64,000 nt of DNA from Balanoglossus misakiensis (taxonomy: Eukaryota; Hemichordata). Below are positions 53,949 to 64,000 of the stretch, in pieces. Position 1 is the stretch's first letter. Every line of letters begins with the position of its first letter. The DNA lies in contig CM082577.2 of NCBI GenBank assembly GCA_040954595.2, positions 14,136,001 through 14,200,000 on the forward strand, written 5' to 3'. Under the pieces are notes generated by a model that did no database searches, was not told the DNA's origin, and saw only the letters and a program-made list of their open reading frames with translations. Made by a program: the position numbers and the translations under genes.

Positions 53949-54101
53949 ATGGCAACAAGAAAAATACTGTACTATTTGGTAAAGATTTATGAAACACTAA
54001 AACAAGACATTTGTCAGCCCATGCCAAGCACCAAAATGATATCAAGAGATGGAAGTTTCCCCACAACCGAAATGACCTCATTTCGCAACAATTTTAAGTA
54101 A
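53949..54101 (+). CDS. Hypothetical 50-aa ORF, copy D
   Basis: ATG-initiated version, with a few substitutions relative to copy C (VKIYETLK for VENYETLR). No domain known. Confidence 0.35.
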   Translation: MATRKILYYLVKIYETLKQDICQPMPSTKMISRDGSFPTTEMTSFRNNFK

Positions 54102-54237
54102 ATGAAGAAAATAAAAGCGAACAGTCTCTGTATAATGAAGAAATGATATTTTCTAACCTGTACCAAGCGTCAAATTGATATCGTGACATTAATATGGCCA
54201 ATTATTTTGGAGTTTTATTTATCTATTTCACATTATA

Positions 54238-55494
54238 ATGTCTCACTTAAACCAATTATTAAAAAATGAATCCCCATGGACGCACCTGCCAAACTTCTAT
54301 TTTCAAAAATTGGGAGGGTTAATTTTGTACTTAACTGCAATTATAACGTAAGAAACTACATACAAAGTTACCAACATTTTATTCCAACCTCCTGTCACAT
54401 TTTGAGGAACTAAAATCATCAACTATACAGACAGCCGAAGAGGCAGCCAAACAAATCCTTTGGAATAACCAACACATTACAGTTTGGGGGGACATATCCA
54501 TATTTTACAGGACATGGCTAGGCCACGGTGTTAAATATGTCAGTGATCTATTTGACGAATATGGTACCCAACTGCCCTGGAATATATTACAAGAAAAATA
54601 TAATATAAAAGTTAATTATGTAACTTACACGGGATTATTAAATGCTATACCGAATATGTGGAAAAGAATGTTTGAAAAATGGGCAATTCACTCATGTAAC
54701 CGAAAGGGATGTTGATAACTATCTCAGACAAATTGATATTAATAAAACTGCCACGAAAGATTTCTATATACGAACTGTTTAAAAACCGTACCTCCCAGCC
54801 TGCAAAATCCGAAATCGAATACTCTAAACAAAATAATGCAAAAAAACGTAGAATGAAAAAAATCATGGTCATTAATATATTCAGTAACAAAAGAGGCAAA
54901 ACTGAGAATGTTCCAATTTAAAATCATGCATCGCATCTTAGCCACAAACTCATTTCTAAATAAAATTAAGATTTAAAAAAACCCACTTTCTTGACATTGT
55001 AACACTGAAGAAAATACAGAACACTTGTTCTGGAAATGTAAAGAAGCCAGCGATTTCTTGGCCACCTTCCAACTGTTTTACAACAAAAAAACAAAACGAT
55101 TCATAAAACTGACATGTAAAGATGTTGTTTTTGGAGTACTACCTCATAGGGGAAATGATGATAATTGCAAAATATTATCTTTACTCAAAGCGATTCTTAA
55201 ATAATCCCACATCCTTTTCTGTTTTCTTTGAAAAAGTACGAAATGTCATTTTCACAGAGAGAAGTATTGCAAAAAAGACTGGGAAAACAGAACGCTTTAG
55301 ATTAAAATGGGAATCTTTGTTTCCCTATTTTGAAGTCACTATTTAAATTCCCTTGTACCTTTAATTAATTTATTTATTATTATATTGGGAGAAATGTACC
55401 TCTTTTTTGTTTTTCGTCCCTTTTGACTCTTGTTTCTGTATTTCTTCTGTTTTTTTTTCTCTGTTTTTGTTTTTGTTTCTTGCAATAAAAAAAA
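54238..55494 (+). mobile_element. L1/Tx1-like LINE tail, copy D
   Basis: Near-identical to 38127-39385, with the same junctions and a slightly shorter A tail. It is orthologous by duplication rather than an independent insertion. Confidence 0.75.
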
Positions 55495-56515
55495 TGATAT
55501 CAAGAGATGAAAGTTTCTCCACAACCGAAATGACATCATTTCGCAAGAATTTTAAGTAAACGAAGAAAATAAAAGCGAACAGTCTCTGTATAAAGAAGAA
55601 GTGATATTTACTAACCTGTACCAAACGTCAAATTGACATCATGGCATTAATATGGCCAATTCTTTTGGAGTTTTATTTATTATTTATCTATTTCACATTA
55701 TATTATATAAAATTATTGTGTCATTAGAACACATTGCTTTACTCAGCCTAGTCATCCTGGAATATGTCTACTGTGAAATGTCTGTCGCTGTGAAGGCGCG
55801 CCTAAATATCTCCGTGCATACGCGTAAATATATTAACCATTTCTCATTGTCATAGCACTAACTCCCTCGATACCCCTAAAATTGTAGCCCCCTACAACCT
55901 CAGCCTGCATTAATACAGTTCAAGCTAGCTCCCACCGACACGATCATTTTTTTCTCTCGGGGAATTTCTGACAGTGTTGACTAATTTGCACTTGTCAAGA
56001 AAATAATTAGATCGTAAGACAATGATGAATTTCTGTGTTTTTTTGCTCTAGATAAAATATTAACTCATTCCTCTGGCAGGGGAACATTCTAAGGTTAAAA
56101 TTTGTGATGAGAAAAAAAAGGCTTTTAACAGCTCAGTAGTTGTATCTTGTCATTTTATTATTTAGAGTGTGTTGGTTCTCCGCATAAAACAATATTAGTT
56201 TCACTTACGAAATAATTTCAGCCTAGCTGCATGTGTAGTAACTACTGACGTACATCACTAATAGCAAAAGTTCGATAATATGCAAACTACATTTTATTAA
56301 CGTGATATCATAATATATTTCATGAGACATTGACATGACCGTGAGATAAATACCTATTCAGTTAATTTCCACTGAGTTTGTGATGATGTTTTAGAAATAT
56401 ATCATTAATTAGAAAAGTTCAACTTTGCTACTTAATAAAAATCGCTGGAATGTTTCCCATCATAATGATGTGATATTGATATCTACAAACAGTAAGTTTC
56501 AACGAAGTAGGTAAA

Positions 56516-57462
56516 GTAATTGTCAGTGTATGCGGATTCTGTCATGCACAAGTTAAATCATCAACAACTTGATCTTGATAACCTCAATAAGATTCAAGCC
56601 AAATCCACCAAAATGCATTAATTTCTGACCAGCCACCAACATCGATACCTGTCCACTAAGTTTGGTTCAAATCTGACCCACCGTTTTATGATATCGATGA
56701 CACAGACAGAAAAGAGACAGACAGACAGACAGACAGACAGACTCTTCCCCTATGCGAATACGGGAGTTGGTACGGGCCAGTACTTCTACAAGCCACCATG
56801 TACGTATTGGATTGATTCTGACTTGTTCATATATTTATGTGCGCCGCTTAAATCATTGACCCTGGAAGGTCTATGCTTAAAATTTATCAAAGGTAAGGGC
56901 GACCTAAACTTGATCAATCAGCTTTATACACATGAGCTGGAGACGTTGCACATTTATTGAAACGTACATGTAGGTGTTACACAAGGATATCAAGCGGAGA
57001 TTTTCCATACACATCAGTTTAATTAATAACTGTGATCGATTATTACTTGTTTTTTGGGGAGTTATCCGTAGACGCTCTGCTCACGGTTTACAAAGTGTTT
57101 TTGTTATATCAAAACTCGAGTATGCCGCAACTGTTTCTGACAGTATCGATAAAGTCAACTTGATCACATATTTGTTGTAAATTTAAAAATAGCATTTTAT
57201 GATTATTCCTATCTTGATCTGTACGTTCAATTAATTTCCTACTGTTGTCTGAAGGGTCCGGATATCTCGCATTGTAATTCTGAAATATCCAATAGCAACA
57301 ATCTTCAAATTTCATATTCCTGGGCTGTCAAAAATGTAAAATTACAAGCATCTTATGTACCATTTAGTAGGGCCAGATTCCCATTTAATTTCATTCCGAT
57401 GTTATTTTTACACATACAGCTTAAACAAGTTGTTTCTTAATGAATATATTTTCACCATCTAG
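56516..57462. other. Intergenic or intronic DNA with (GACA)n
   Basis: A GACA microsatellite at about 56712-56741. Otherwise AT-rich with short frames; nothing recognised. Ends at the SRCR acceptor. Confidence 0.5.
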
Positions 57463-57607
57463 TTGAAGGTGACATTCGCTTGGTATTAGGAACGGATCAG
57501 TACAAAGGACGTGTAGAAATATATCACAACGGTCAGTGGGGAAAAATATGTGATGACGGCTTTGATCAAAATGCTGCAAGTGTTGTTTGTCGTCAACTAG
57601 GATATAG
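57463..57607 (+). CDS. SRCR domain, first exon
   Basis: The acceptor CATCTAG ends at 57462 and a GTGAAT donor starts at 57608. Phase 1 in, phase 2 out. The 145-nt exon encodes the N-terminal half of a scavenger receptor Cys-rich domain: [25 protein letters not shown] and [14 protein letters not shown] domains occur in secreted or membrane receptors of innate immunity and are hugely expanded in several invertebrate deuterostomes. The gene's other exons are not identifiable here; the upstream leader exons at 31621 and 36529 have a matching phase. Confidence 0.88.
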
Positions 57608-58004
57608 GTGAATAGAAGATTTGTTATTTTAAAAAAATGGCTTGTGCTATCGAACCACTTTTATGGATGGATTTATTAGTTCTGTACTTCGATATTCACA
57701 ATTCATGCGCACGCACGCACGCTCACATACACTGGGACAGAAAGTATTTTTTGTTTTCTAAACGTTGAATTTATGATCATTATCTACCTAAGTCAGAGAT
57801 TTGGAACCGCCTAGTATGTAGAAACACATAATGGAGAAGGAGGTTCATTAGTTCTGTACTTCCAAACACCCAATTCAGGCGGGCGCACACATACACCCAC
57901 GGTCGTACACACACGCATGCCACAATGTATATTGGAGGGGGGGGGGGTATATACACTGTTGCAAAAAGTATTTTGTTTTCTAAACGTTGCATTCTCTATT
58001 TCAG
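57608..58004 (+). other. Intron inside the SRCR domain
   Basis: 397 nt. It contains two diverged copies of a segment of about 140 bp (TTAGTTCTGTACTTC ... TTTTGTTTTCTAAACGTTG) with CA/CG-rich simple repeats and a G10 run near 57936. Confidence 0.75.
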
Positions 58005-58180
58005 TTCCAGTTCTGCAACCGCCTATACAGGAGCATATTTTGGAACAGGACAGAATAATCTGATATGGTTGGATGACGTGACATGCAGTGGAAATGAAAT
58101 GGTTCTCACTGATTGCTCCAATACCGGATGGGGAATACACAATTGTGATCTCTATGAAGATGCAGGCGTTCTTTGTGCAG
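58005..58180 (+). CDS. SRCR domain, second exon
   Basis: Acceptor CTATTTCAG, donor GTAAGT at 58181; phase 2 in, phase 1 out. It completes the domain with IWLDDVTCSG, LTDCSN and HNCDLYEDAGVLC. Six Cys over both exons fit the group A pattern. The pair of exons forms a 1-1 symmetric module. The following intron has been invaded by element 3 almost at once (about 70 nt downstream). Confidence 0.9.
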
Positions 58181-58247
58181 GTAAGTGATGGAAAGTGAAC
58201 GTTTATATGCATGTTAAATAAAGAAACTGAGGCCAGAAAAAGTCACG

Positions 58248-59223
58248 TGTCCATACAGTTTGTCACAAAGTGTCTATAGTGTTGTGTGTTGTCTTGTGTG
58301 TCCAGTGTTGTTTTTGTGTGGTGGTTTAAGGTTAGTTAGGGTTTGCTGCACGTCTACTTGTCTGAGGTGGTTAGACAGTCAGTTACACATCTTAGCATCG
58401 AACGGCTTTGACAAAATGAACTCTGCTATGACACACCACCAGTGTGAATTACTGCGCATGGACAATTCACCAGCCCTGGATTACATAATCTGTGCACTGA
58501 CTTGGTCTGCATGAATAATTCGGAGGTGATAATTCGGGGAGAAACCAAAACAATAGACAGTGGAGAACAGTGGACAATCATTCTGAATAAATTATTGTAG
58601 AAAATATGTACAGCAATGCACCTGGAAGGTGGTATAAAAGGCTGTGGGCCCATTCTTGAGGGGGAGACTGACAAGACAGCCAGCGGTAGCACTGAGGCAC
58701 TGTGTGTATAATCCTACCAGAATCTGACTGCCAGGCCTGTATGGCGAAACTATCACGGTGACGGAGTTTTCCACCAAGTGTGATCACAGACATCCTGTGC
58801 GGCCACGGATCGACCATCTCCCCGATGAAACTGGAAAGACTGCTATATTCTGCGACCCATTTCCCGGAACATTGTCACTACTGAACTCACTGAACTCAAC
58901 AATCTTTCTTAGCAAGGGTAGGGCAAACGTTTGATAACCACCTGTTAATGTCTTTTGTCATGTTTGTACCGTTTCATGTCTTTGTGTTTTGTGTCATATT
59001 TCTTTACTGTGCATACAGTCCACTGGTATTTTGTCTATAGTGGCTGTCCCTGTACAATTCATTGGAATTCAACGATACAATTCTGCAAGTTGAATAAATA
59101 GTCTATGCATAAACGTAATAAAGTTTCTGAGTTTTACGATTCCCGTAGTAAGGGGTCCCCAGCCCAAGAGAACCCAGTCACATGGTCTGAAGGAAAAGCT
59201 ACCTGGTTCTGCCCCTTGTGACA
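58248..59223 (+). repeat. Probable 5' LTR of element 3
   Basis: Limits inferred from a TGT start and a GACA end five bases before the primer site. It contains TATAAAAG at 58633 and AATAAA signals near 59094 and 59118, as expected for U3 and R. The second LTR is needed for proof. Confidence 0.5.
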
Positions 59224-59415
59224 TATTTGGTGGCAGCGGTGGGATAGTTTTCATTGAAATTCATATCTTTCGGGGTTTTTTTGTTTATTCCCACCGTTTA
59301 TATCTTGGACACGCAGCGTGGTTCCTGGTATATAACAAAAACTACAAAAGGGGAACAAATTGGCCAATCTTGTAGGTGTTGGTGAATCGTAAACTCAGGG
59401 TATAATATTTTTAGG

Positions 59416-61048
59416 ATGGATCTGGCTGAAATTAAGAGAGTTGGTGAAGAGATAGGGTTAGGAGGAGACCTTGCTGATTTCATAAAAGAACAACAAACCA
59501 TAGCACGAGAACAACAAAAGATAGCACGTGCAGAGAGACAGGCAAAACGAGAAGCTGATAAATTGGAAACTGAAGTAACTTTGCGTACACTAGAGTTTGA
59601 ACAGGAACAGTTAATGTCAGCTGAAAGACAGGCAATTTGAACAAGAAAAATTAGCCATTGACAGACAATTTGAACTTGAAAAATTGAAATGGTTAAAAAG
59701 CGAACCTGTAGAACAGAAGTCGAGTCTAAAATCACCCTCTCGCACTACAGCCAGAATGCCAAAATTACCTGAATTTAATGACGGGAAGGATGATCTGGAT
59801 GCATATCTGATACGGTTTGAATTGTTTGCCAAAAGTCAAGGTTGGGATGAGAATATTTGGGCTATGTGTCTGAGCGCCTTACTGACTGGGAAGGCATTGT
59901 CTGTTTATGCGAGTTTATCAAGTGATGATGCGAGTCAGTATGAGAAAGTGAAAGAAGCGCTGTTTAAACGTTACGATTTAAACGAAGAGGGGTTTAAACG
60001 AAAATTTAGGACATCAAAGCAACAAGCAAATGAAACAGCATCTCAGTTTGTGGCCAGAATTGAGAACTATTTCAAAAGGTGGGTTGATTTGGCAAAAATT
60101 ACAAAATCATTTGAGGGGCTCCAAGACCTTATTTTGAGAGAGCAATTTTTAAATACCTGTGCATCTGATCTAGCACTCTTCTTACATGAAAGAGCACCGT
60201 CTAATATTCAAGAAATGACTATATTAGCAGATAGGCACAGGGAGGCTAGACAAGCCACTTTGGGGAAACGTAGTCAGGCACCCCCTTTACATATTAACTC
60301 TCCAAGTTCAAAGGTAACTATTAAACCTTTTCAAGAATCTAGTGATAAACGAAGTTTGCCAAGGAAATGTTTTAGGTGTGGTCAAGTGGGACATTTGATA
60401 GCCCAATGCAGAAATCCTGTATCTAATCGCCCAACGATAAAGTCAGCCGCACTACAAATTGCACAGAATAAAGAAACTGGGTCCAAACAATCAGAAAATT
60501 CAGCCAAGCAGGTGTCAGCGACTTGCGTAGTTTCAAAAGAGTCAAAAAGTGATAGGCATCCATGTTTGACAGAAGTAAAGGACAGGGTAATGTTAGAATG
60601 CGGACATGAGCTGCCGATCATTAGCGTTGCTAGCATTTCACGCCCTTGTAATTTCATTCACGGTATGCCAGTAGTTGAAGGGGTCATTAACGATAAGAAA
60701 ATTCAAGTTTTGAGAGATAGTGGGTGCAGTGGTGTTGTGGTTAGACGTAATCTAGTGGAGTCGTCTCAGCTAACCGGGAAAGTTCGTACATGCGTTATGA
60801 TAGATGGAACCTGTAGGCAAGCCCCAGTAGCTAAAGTGAATATTAACACACCCTATTATCATGGTGAAGTTGATGCATTGTGTATGCAAACACCAGTGTA
60901 TGATGTAATCATAGGTAACATTGATGGAGCTAGAGAGCCTGGGAATCCCAATCCTAACTGGAACAAGAATGATGTGAATCTTGTAGATAGTCTTAAAGAT
61001 AAAGAGGGAGACCCCAAAGATAATTTTGAAGTAGTGCAAAGTGTGTAG
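59416..61048 (+). pseudogene. Gag-protease of element 3, frameshifted
   Basis: Starts MDLAEIKRVGEEIGLGGDL with a long Glu/Arg/Gln coiled coil. The frame breaks near 59630, where the first frame stops at 59638, and resumes in another frame. Then follow a capsid-like helical region, a CX2CX4HX4C knuckle (CFRCGQVGHLIAQC, near 60370) and a protease with RDSGCSG near 60715. A TAG at 61046-61048 ends the frame. The protease triad is DSG rather than DTG, which is a permitted variant. Confidence 0.82.
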
Positions 61049-62875
61049 ACGAGGAGTCAAAAGTTAAGAGAGGGAAGGCCAGGGCATCCTATGATTGTAC
61101 CAAAGTGTGAGAAAGAAGTTACAGTAGAAGTGCTCAGAGAAGCACAGCAGACTGATGACAGTTTGAAACAAGTTCGTAGCTTAGTGAAGTCAGGTAAAGA
61201 GAGACTAAGTGGGTTAGGTAATGTGTCTCGTTTCATTACGAAAAATGGACTGATTTACAGGGAATTTCAGTCACCTAAAATAGAGCAGGGACGAGTATTT
61301 ACCAAGTTAGTACTTCCTGTACAGTACCGTACGGAGGTGATGAACCTTGGACATGATTCGGTGCTCGCAGGTCACCTAGGTGCAAAGAAAACTACTGATA
61401 AGGTCCTTACACAATTTTATTGGCCCTCCATACACGATGACATATCTTGATATTGCCGTTCATGTGATGTATGTCAGAGGACAAGTCCCAAGGGAAAGGT
61501 GGGTAAAGTACCACTGGGAAGAATGCCATTACTCGATACTCCTTTTAAGAGGGTGGCAGTAGACATACTAGGCCCAATAGATCCTGTTACAGATAAGGGT
61601 AATCGCTATATACTCACAGTAGTAGATTATACAACCCGTTACCCAGAGGCAGTGCCCCTGAAGAGAATTACAACTGAGGCAGTAGCAGAAGCGTTAGTGG
61701 GGATATATAGTCGGGTAGGGGTACCAGAGCAGATATTGTCGGACATGGGTAAACAATTTGTATCTGATCTCATGAAGGAAGTTAACATATTGCTTTCAAT
61801 TAAACAGTTAACTACCACTCCATACCACCCAGCATGCAATGGGTTAGTAGAACGTTTCAATGACACTCTGAAATCTATGCTCAGGAAAATGAGTACTGAA
61901 AGATCCAAAGATTGGGATCGGTATGTGGATCCACTGCAATTTGCATATCGTGAAGCCCCACAGGAAAGTTTAGGGTTTTCGCCATTTGAACTTTTGTATG
62001 GTCGTACGGTTATGGGACCTATGGCCATACTCAGACAACTGTAGACGGGGGAAGACACCCAATCTGATATCAAATCCACATATGAGTACGTTCTTGACCT
62101 CAAAGATAGATTGGAGGAGACATGTGAATTGGCCCGTAAGGAATTGGAAAAGTCGCAATCAAGGTACAAATTGCATTTTGACAAGAAAACCAGTGATAGG
62201 ACTTTCAAGGTCGGGGATAAGGTATTGCTTTTACTTCCCACAGAGCATGACAAATTAAAAATGCAATGGCAAGGCCCATACACTGTAAAAGAAAGGGTTG
62301 GTCTGACGGACTATCAACTGGAAGTTAAGACAAGGTTGAAATTATATCATGCTAATTTATTGAAGAAATATGAAGAACGTGGGGAGGAAAAGGATGAGCA
62401 TGAGCCAATTAGTGGCGGTGTGATGGAATGTGTATGTATTGGGGTAATAGAAAGTGAAGAGGTGGATGAGGATGAATGTAATGAAAATAGTGATCAGGGA
62501 CAGGAGAATGATTTGATAGAAACTACCTCATCGCTAGGGAAAGAAAGTATTGAGGATGTGCATGTGAATGGAAATCTGAGTGCAGAACAAAACCAAGATG
62601 TGAGAAGAACACTGAGACAATTTGCGCATACACTGACTGACATGCCTCGGAAATCAAAAGTAGGGGAACAGGATATCAAGTTAATATCCAATGACCCTAT
62701 TAGGTCTAAACCGTATCCACTGCCATTTGCATTACAAGACAATGTATGTCAGGAAGTTGACAGTATGCTAAAAATGGGTGTGATTGAACCATCAGATTCT
62801 CCATATGCATCCCCCATTGTCTTAATTACAAAAAAGATGGCACCGTTCGATTTTGTATCGACTTTAGAAAGTTGA
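61049..62875 (+). pseudogene. Integrase and start of RT of element 3, with stops
   Basis: In one continuous frame with stops at about 61448-61450 (TGA) and 62042-62044 (TAG). Shows an HHCC finger (HDSVLAGHLGAKKT ... FYWPSIHDDI), an integrase core (VAVDILGPIDP, LSDMGKQF, CNGLVERFNDTLK), and a basic C-terminal domain. An RT start (VIEPSDSPYASPIVLI) leads to a frameshift in the A-rich run near 62832. Confidence 0.83.
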
Positions 62876-63267
62876 ACAAAGTCACCACCTTTGATGCAGA
62901 ACCAATGCCAAATTCTGATGAGTTATTTACTAGATTAACCGAGAGCAAATACTTTACTAAGTTAGATCTTACCAAAGGGTATTGGCAAATCCCAATGGCA
63001 GAGGGGGCAATGGACAAAACCGCCTTTCTCAACCCTAAAGGATTGTTTCAGTTTCGGTTTATGCCATTTGGTCTTGTCAATACTCCGGCTACCTTCAGTC
63101 GTATTATGAGAATATTTCTCAGAGGATTGCAAGGAAGGGTTGAAAATATAATAGATAACATCTTAATACATAACCAGTCATGGGCAGATCATATTGATAC
63201 CATAACGGAAGTACTCCGAAGACTAGATGAAACAGGTTTAACTGCAAAGCCCATAAATGTTACATAG
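62872..63267 (+). pseudogene. RT palm region of element 3
   Basis: Contains the FTKLDLTKGYWQIPM and FMPFGLVNTPATFSR blocks and a catalytic box reading IIDN in place of Y-x-D-D. Both the aromatic residue and the second Asp are lost. The frame ends at 63267; a further frameshift lies near 63258. Confidence 0.83.
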
Positions 63268-63278
63268 GTTATCAAAAT

Positions 63279-63953
63279 TTGGAATTTGTGGGACATTTGG
63301 TTGGCCAGGGGTTATTGCAAATGCAGCCACAGAAAGTGGAGGCACTTCTTCATGCAGAAAAACCCCGTACAGTAAAGCAAGTTCGTTCGTTTCTGGGAAT
63401 GGCCGGCTACTATAGAATATTCATACCAAACTTTGCATCTATAGCAGCGCCACTCAGTGACCTCACTAGAAAGGGACAACCAAAGGTGGTTCACTGGGGT
63501 ATACCACAGGAGAAGGCCTTTACTGATTTGAAAAGGGCTCTGAGTAACTATCCGGTTCTAAGGCTGCCAGATTTTTCAAAGCCTTTCATTTTAAGGGCTG
63601 ATGCATCAGATAATGGACTGGGGGCAGTCGTCTTGCAAGAACATGAGACCAACAAATTCCCAATAATTTATGCAAGTAGAAAATTGCTTAAAAGGGAGAC
63701 AGCATATTCAGTGATTGAAAAAGAATGTTTGGCAATTATCTGGGGTATTTGTAAATTCCAACAGTACCTTTATGGGAAAGAGTTTGTGATTGAGACTGAC
63801 CACCAGCCACTTATCTACTTAAGCCGTGCCAAAGTATCAAAAAGTCGGTTGATGCGTTGGGCTCTGTACTTGCAGTCCTTTCGCTACAGGATTGTTGCTA
63901 TCAAAGGTACAGACAATGTTGAAGCTGACTACTTGAGCCGAAGCACAGGGTAA
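63279..63953 (+). pseudogene. RT thumb and RNase H of element 3
   Basis: 225-codon frame: EFVGHLVGQG, FLGMAGYYRIFIPNF, then RNase H with ILRADASDNGLGAVV, YSVIEKECLAIIW, ETDHQPL and the terminal GTDNVEADYLSR. This segment is itself undamaged. Confidence 0.87.
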
Positions 63954-64000
63954 AGCAGTTATATTTCAATGAATACCTAAGGTGAGCAAAAGGAAATAGT
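63954..64000. other. Window end inside element 3
   Basis: 47 nt after the pol stop. A purine-rich GCAAAAGGAAATAG could be the start of a polypurine tract. Confidence 0.3.

Larger units (their letters stand above)
53856..56515 (+). repeat. Tandem duplicated locus, copy D (truncated)
   Basis: Begins like the other units, contains the L1/Tx1-like tail, and ends abruptly inside the LINE-ORF1-like remnant at about 56515. It therefore lacks the spacer-like segment, leader exon and hairpin. Confidence 0.9.
58248..64000 (+). mobile_element. Second Gmr1-type LTR retrotransposon, decayed, 3'-incomplete in window (element 3)
   Basis: Probable 5' LTR, TGG primer site at 59228 (TGGTGGCAGCGGTGGG), gag, protease, integrase, RT and RNase H in the Gmr1 order (integrase before RT). 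Reading is broken by at least three frameshifts and three stop codons, and the RT box is altered. The 3' LTR must lie past 64000, so the left border is approximate. Confidence 0.85.

Overview
The window is animal nuclear DNA: intron-split coding exons, Pol III tRNA genes and dense nested transposons, AT-rich overall. An F-type lectin gene, a group A SRCR domain and two Ty3/gypsy elements with integrase placed before reverse transcriptase (the Gmr1 order, known mainly from deuterostomes) suggest a marine invertebrate deuterostome such as a hemichordate, cephalochordate or echinoderm. The species cannot be fixed from the sequence alone.

Layout. 1-2750: the 3' part of a secreted lectin-like gene on the + strand (hevein-like Cys-rich exon, Pro/Thr linker exon, 24-nt microexon, two-exon F-type lectin domain, stop). 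4884-10915: a full-length Gmr1-type LTR element with nearly identical 578-bp LTRs but damaged RT. 11363-27160: the outstanding feature, a head-to-tail array on the - strand of 63 full-length (72-nt) initiator tRNA-Met(CAT) copies, plus one older degenerate copy and one truncated end copy. They are spaced about 157-160 bp apart and split into higher-order blocks by a 530-bp spacer. Nine spacers are near identical and a tenth is divergent. Each spacer ends in the same 29-nt mini-tRNA stub.

28461-56515: four copies (A-D) of a tandemly duplicated locus of about 4.4-4.8 kb. Copies A and B keep a promoter and a signal-peptide exon with a phase-1 donor. Copy C has lost that exon and is swollen by nested insertions: an L1/Tx1-like LINE tail, a CR1/L2-like LINE that itself carries a 2.5-kb foldback element with inverted 69-bp repeat arrays, and a TTAA-target DNA transposon holding an intact 4.9-kb gypsy element. 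Copy D is truncated. Part of this duplicated unit is homologous to the tRNA-array spacer, so the two loci share ancestry.

57463-58180: two exons of one SRCR domain (phase 1 in, phase 1 out), which the signal-peptide exon could splice to. About 58248-64000: a second, heavily decayed Gmr1-type element whose 3' LTR lies beyond the window.

The host parts look like an innate-recognition neighbourhood (lectin, SRCR, duplicated secreted leader) remodelled by tandem duplication and transposons. The tRNA array is an independent Pol III locus evolving by unequal exchange.
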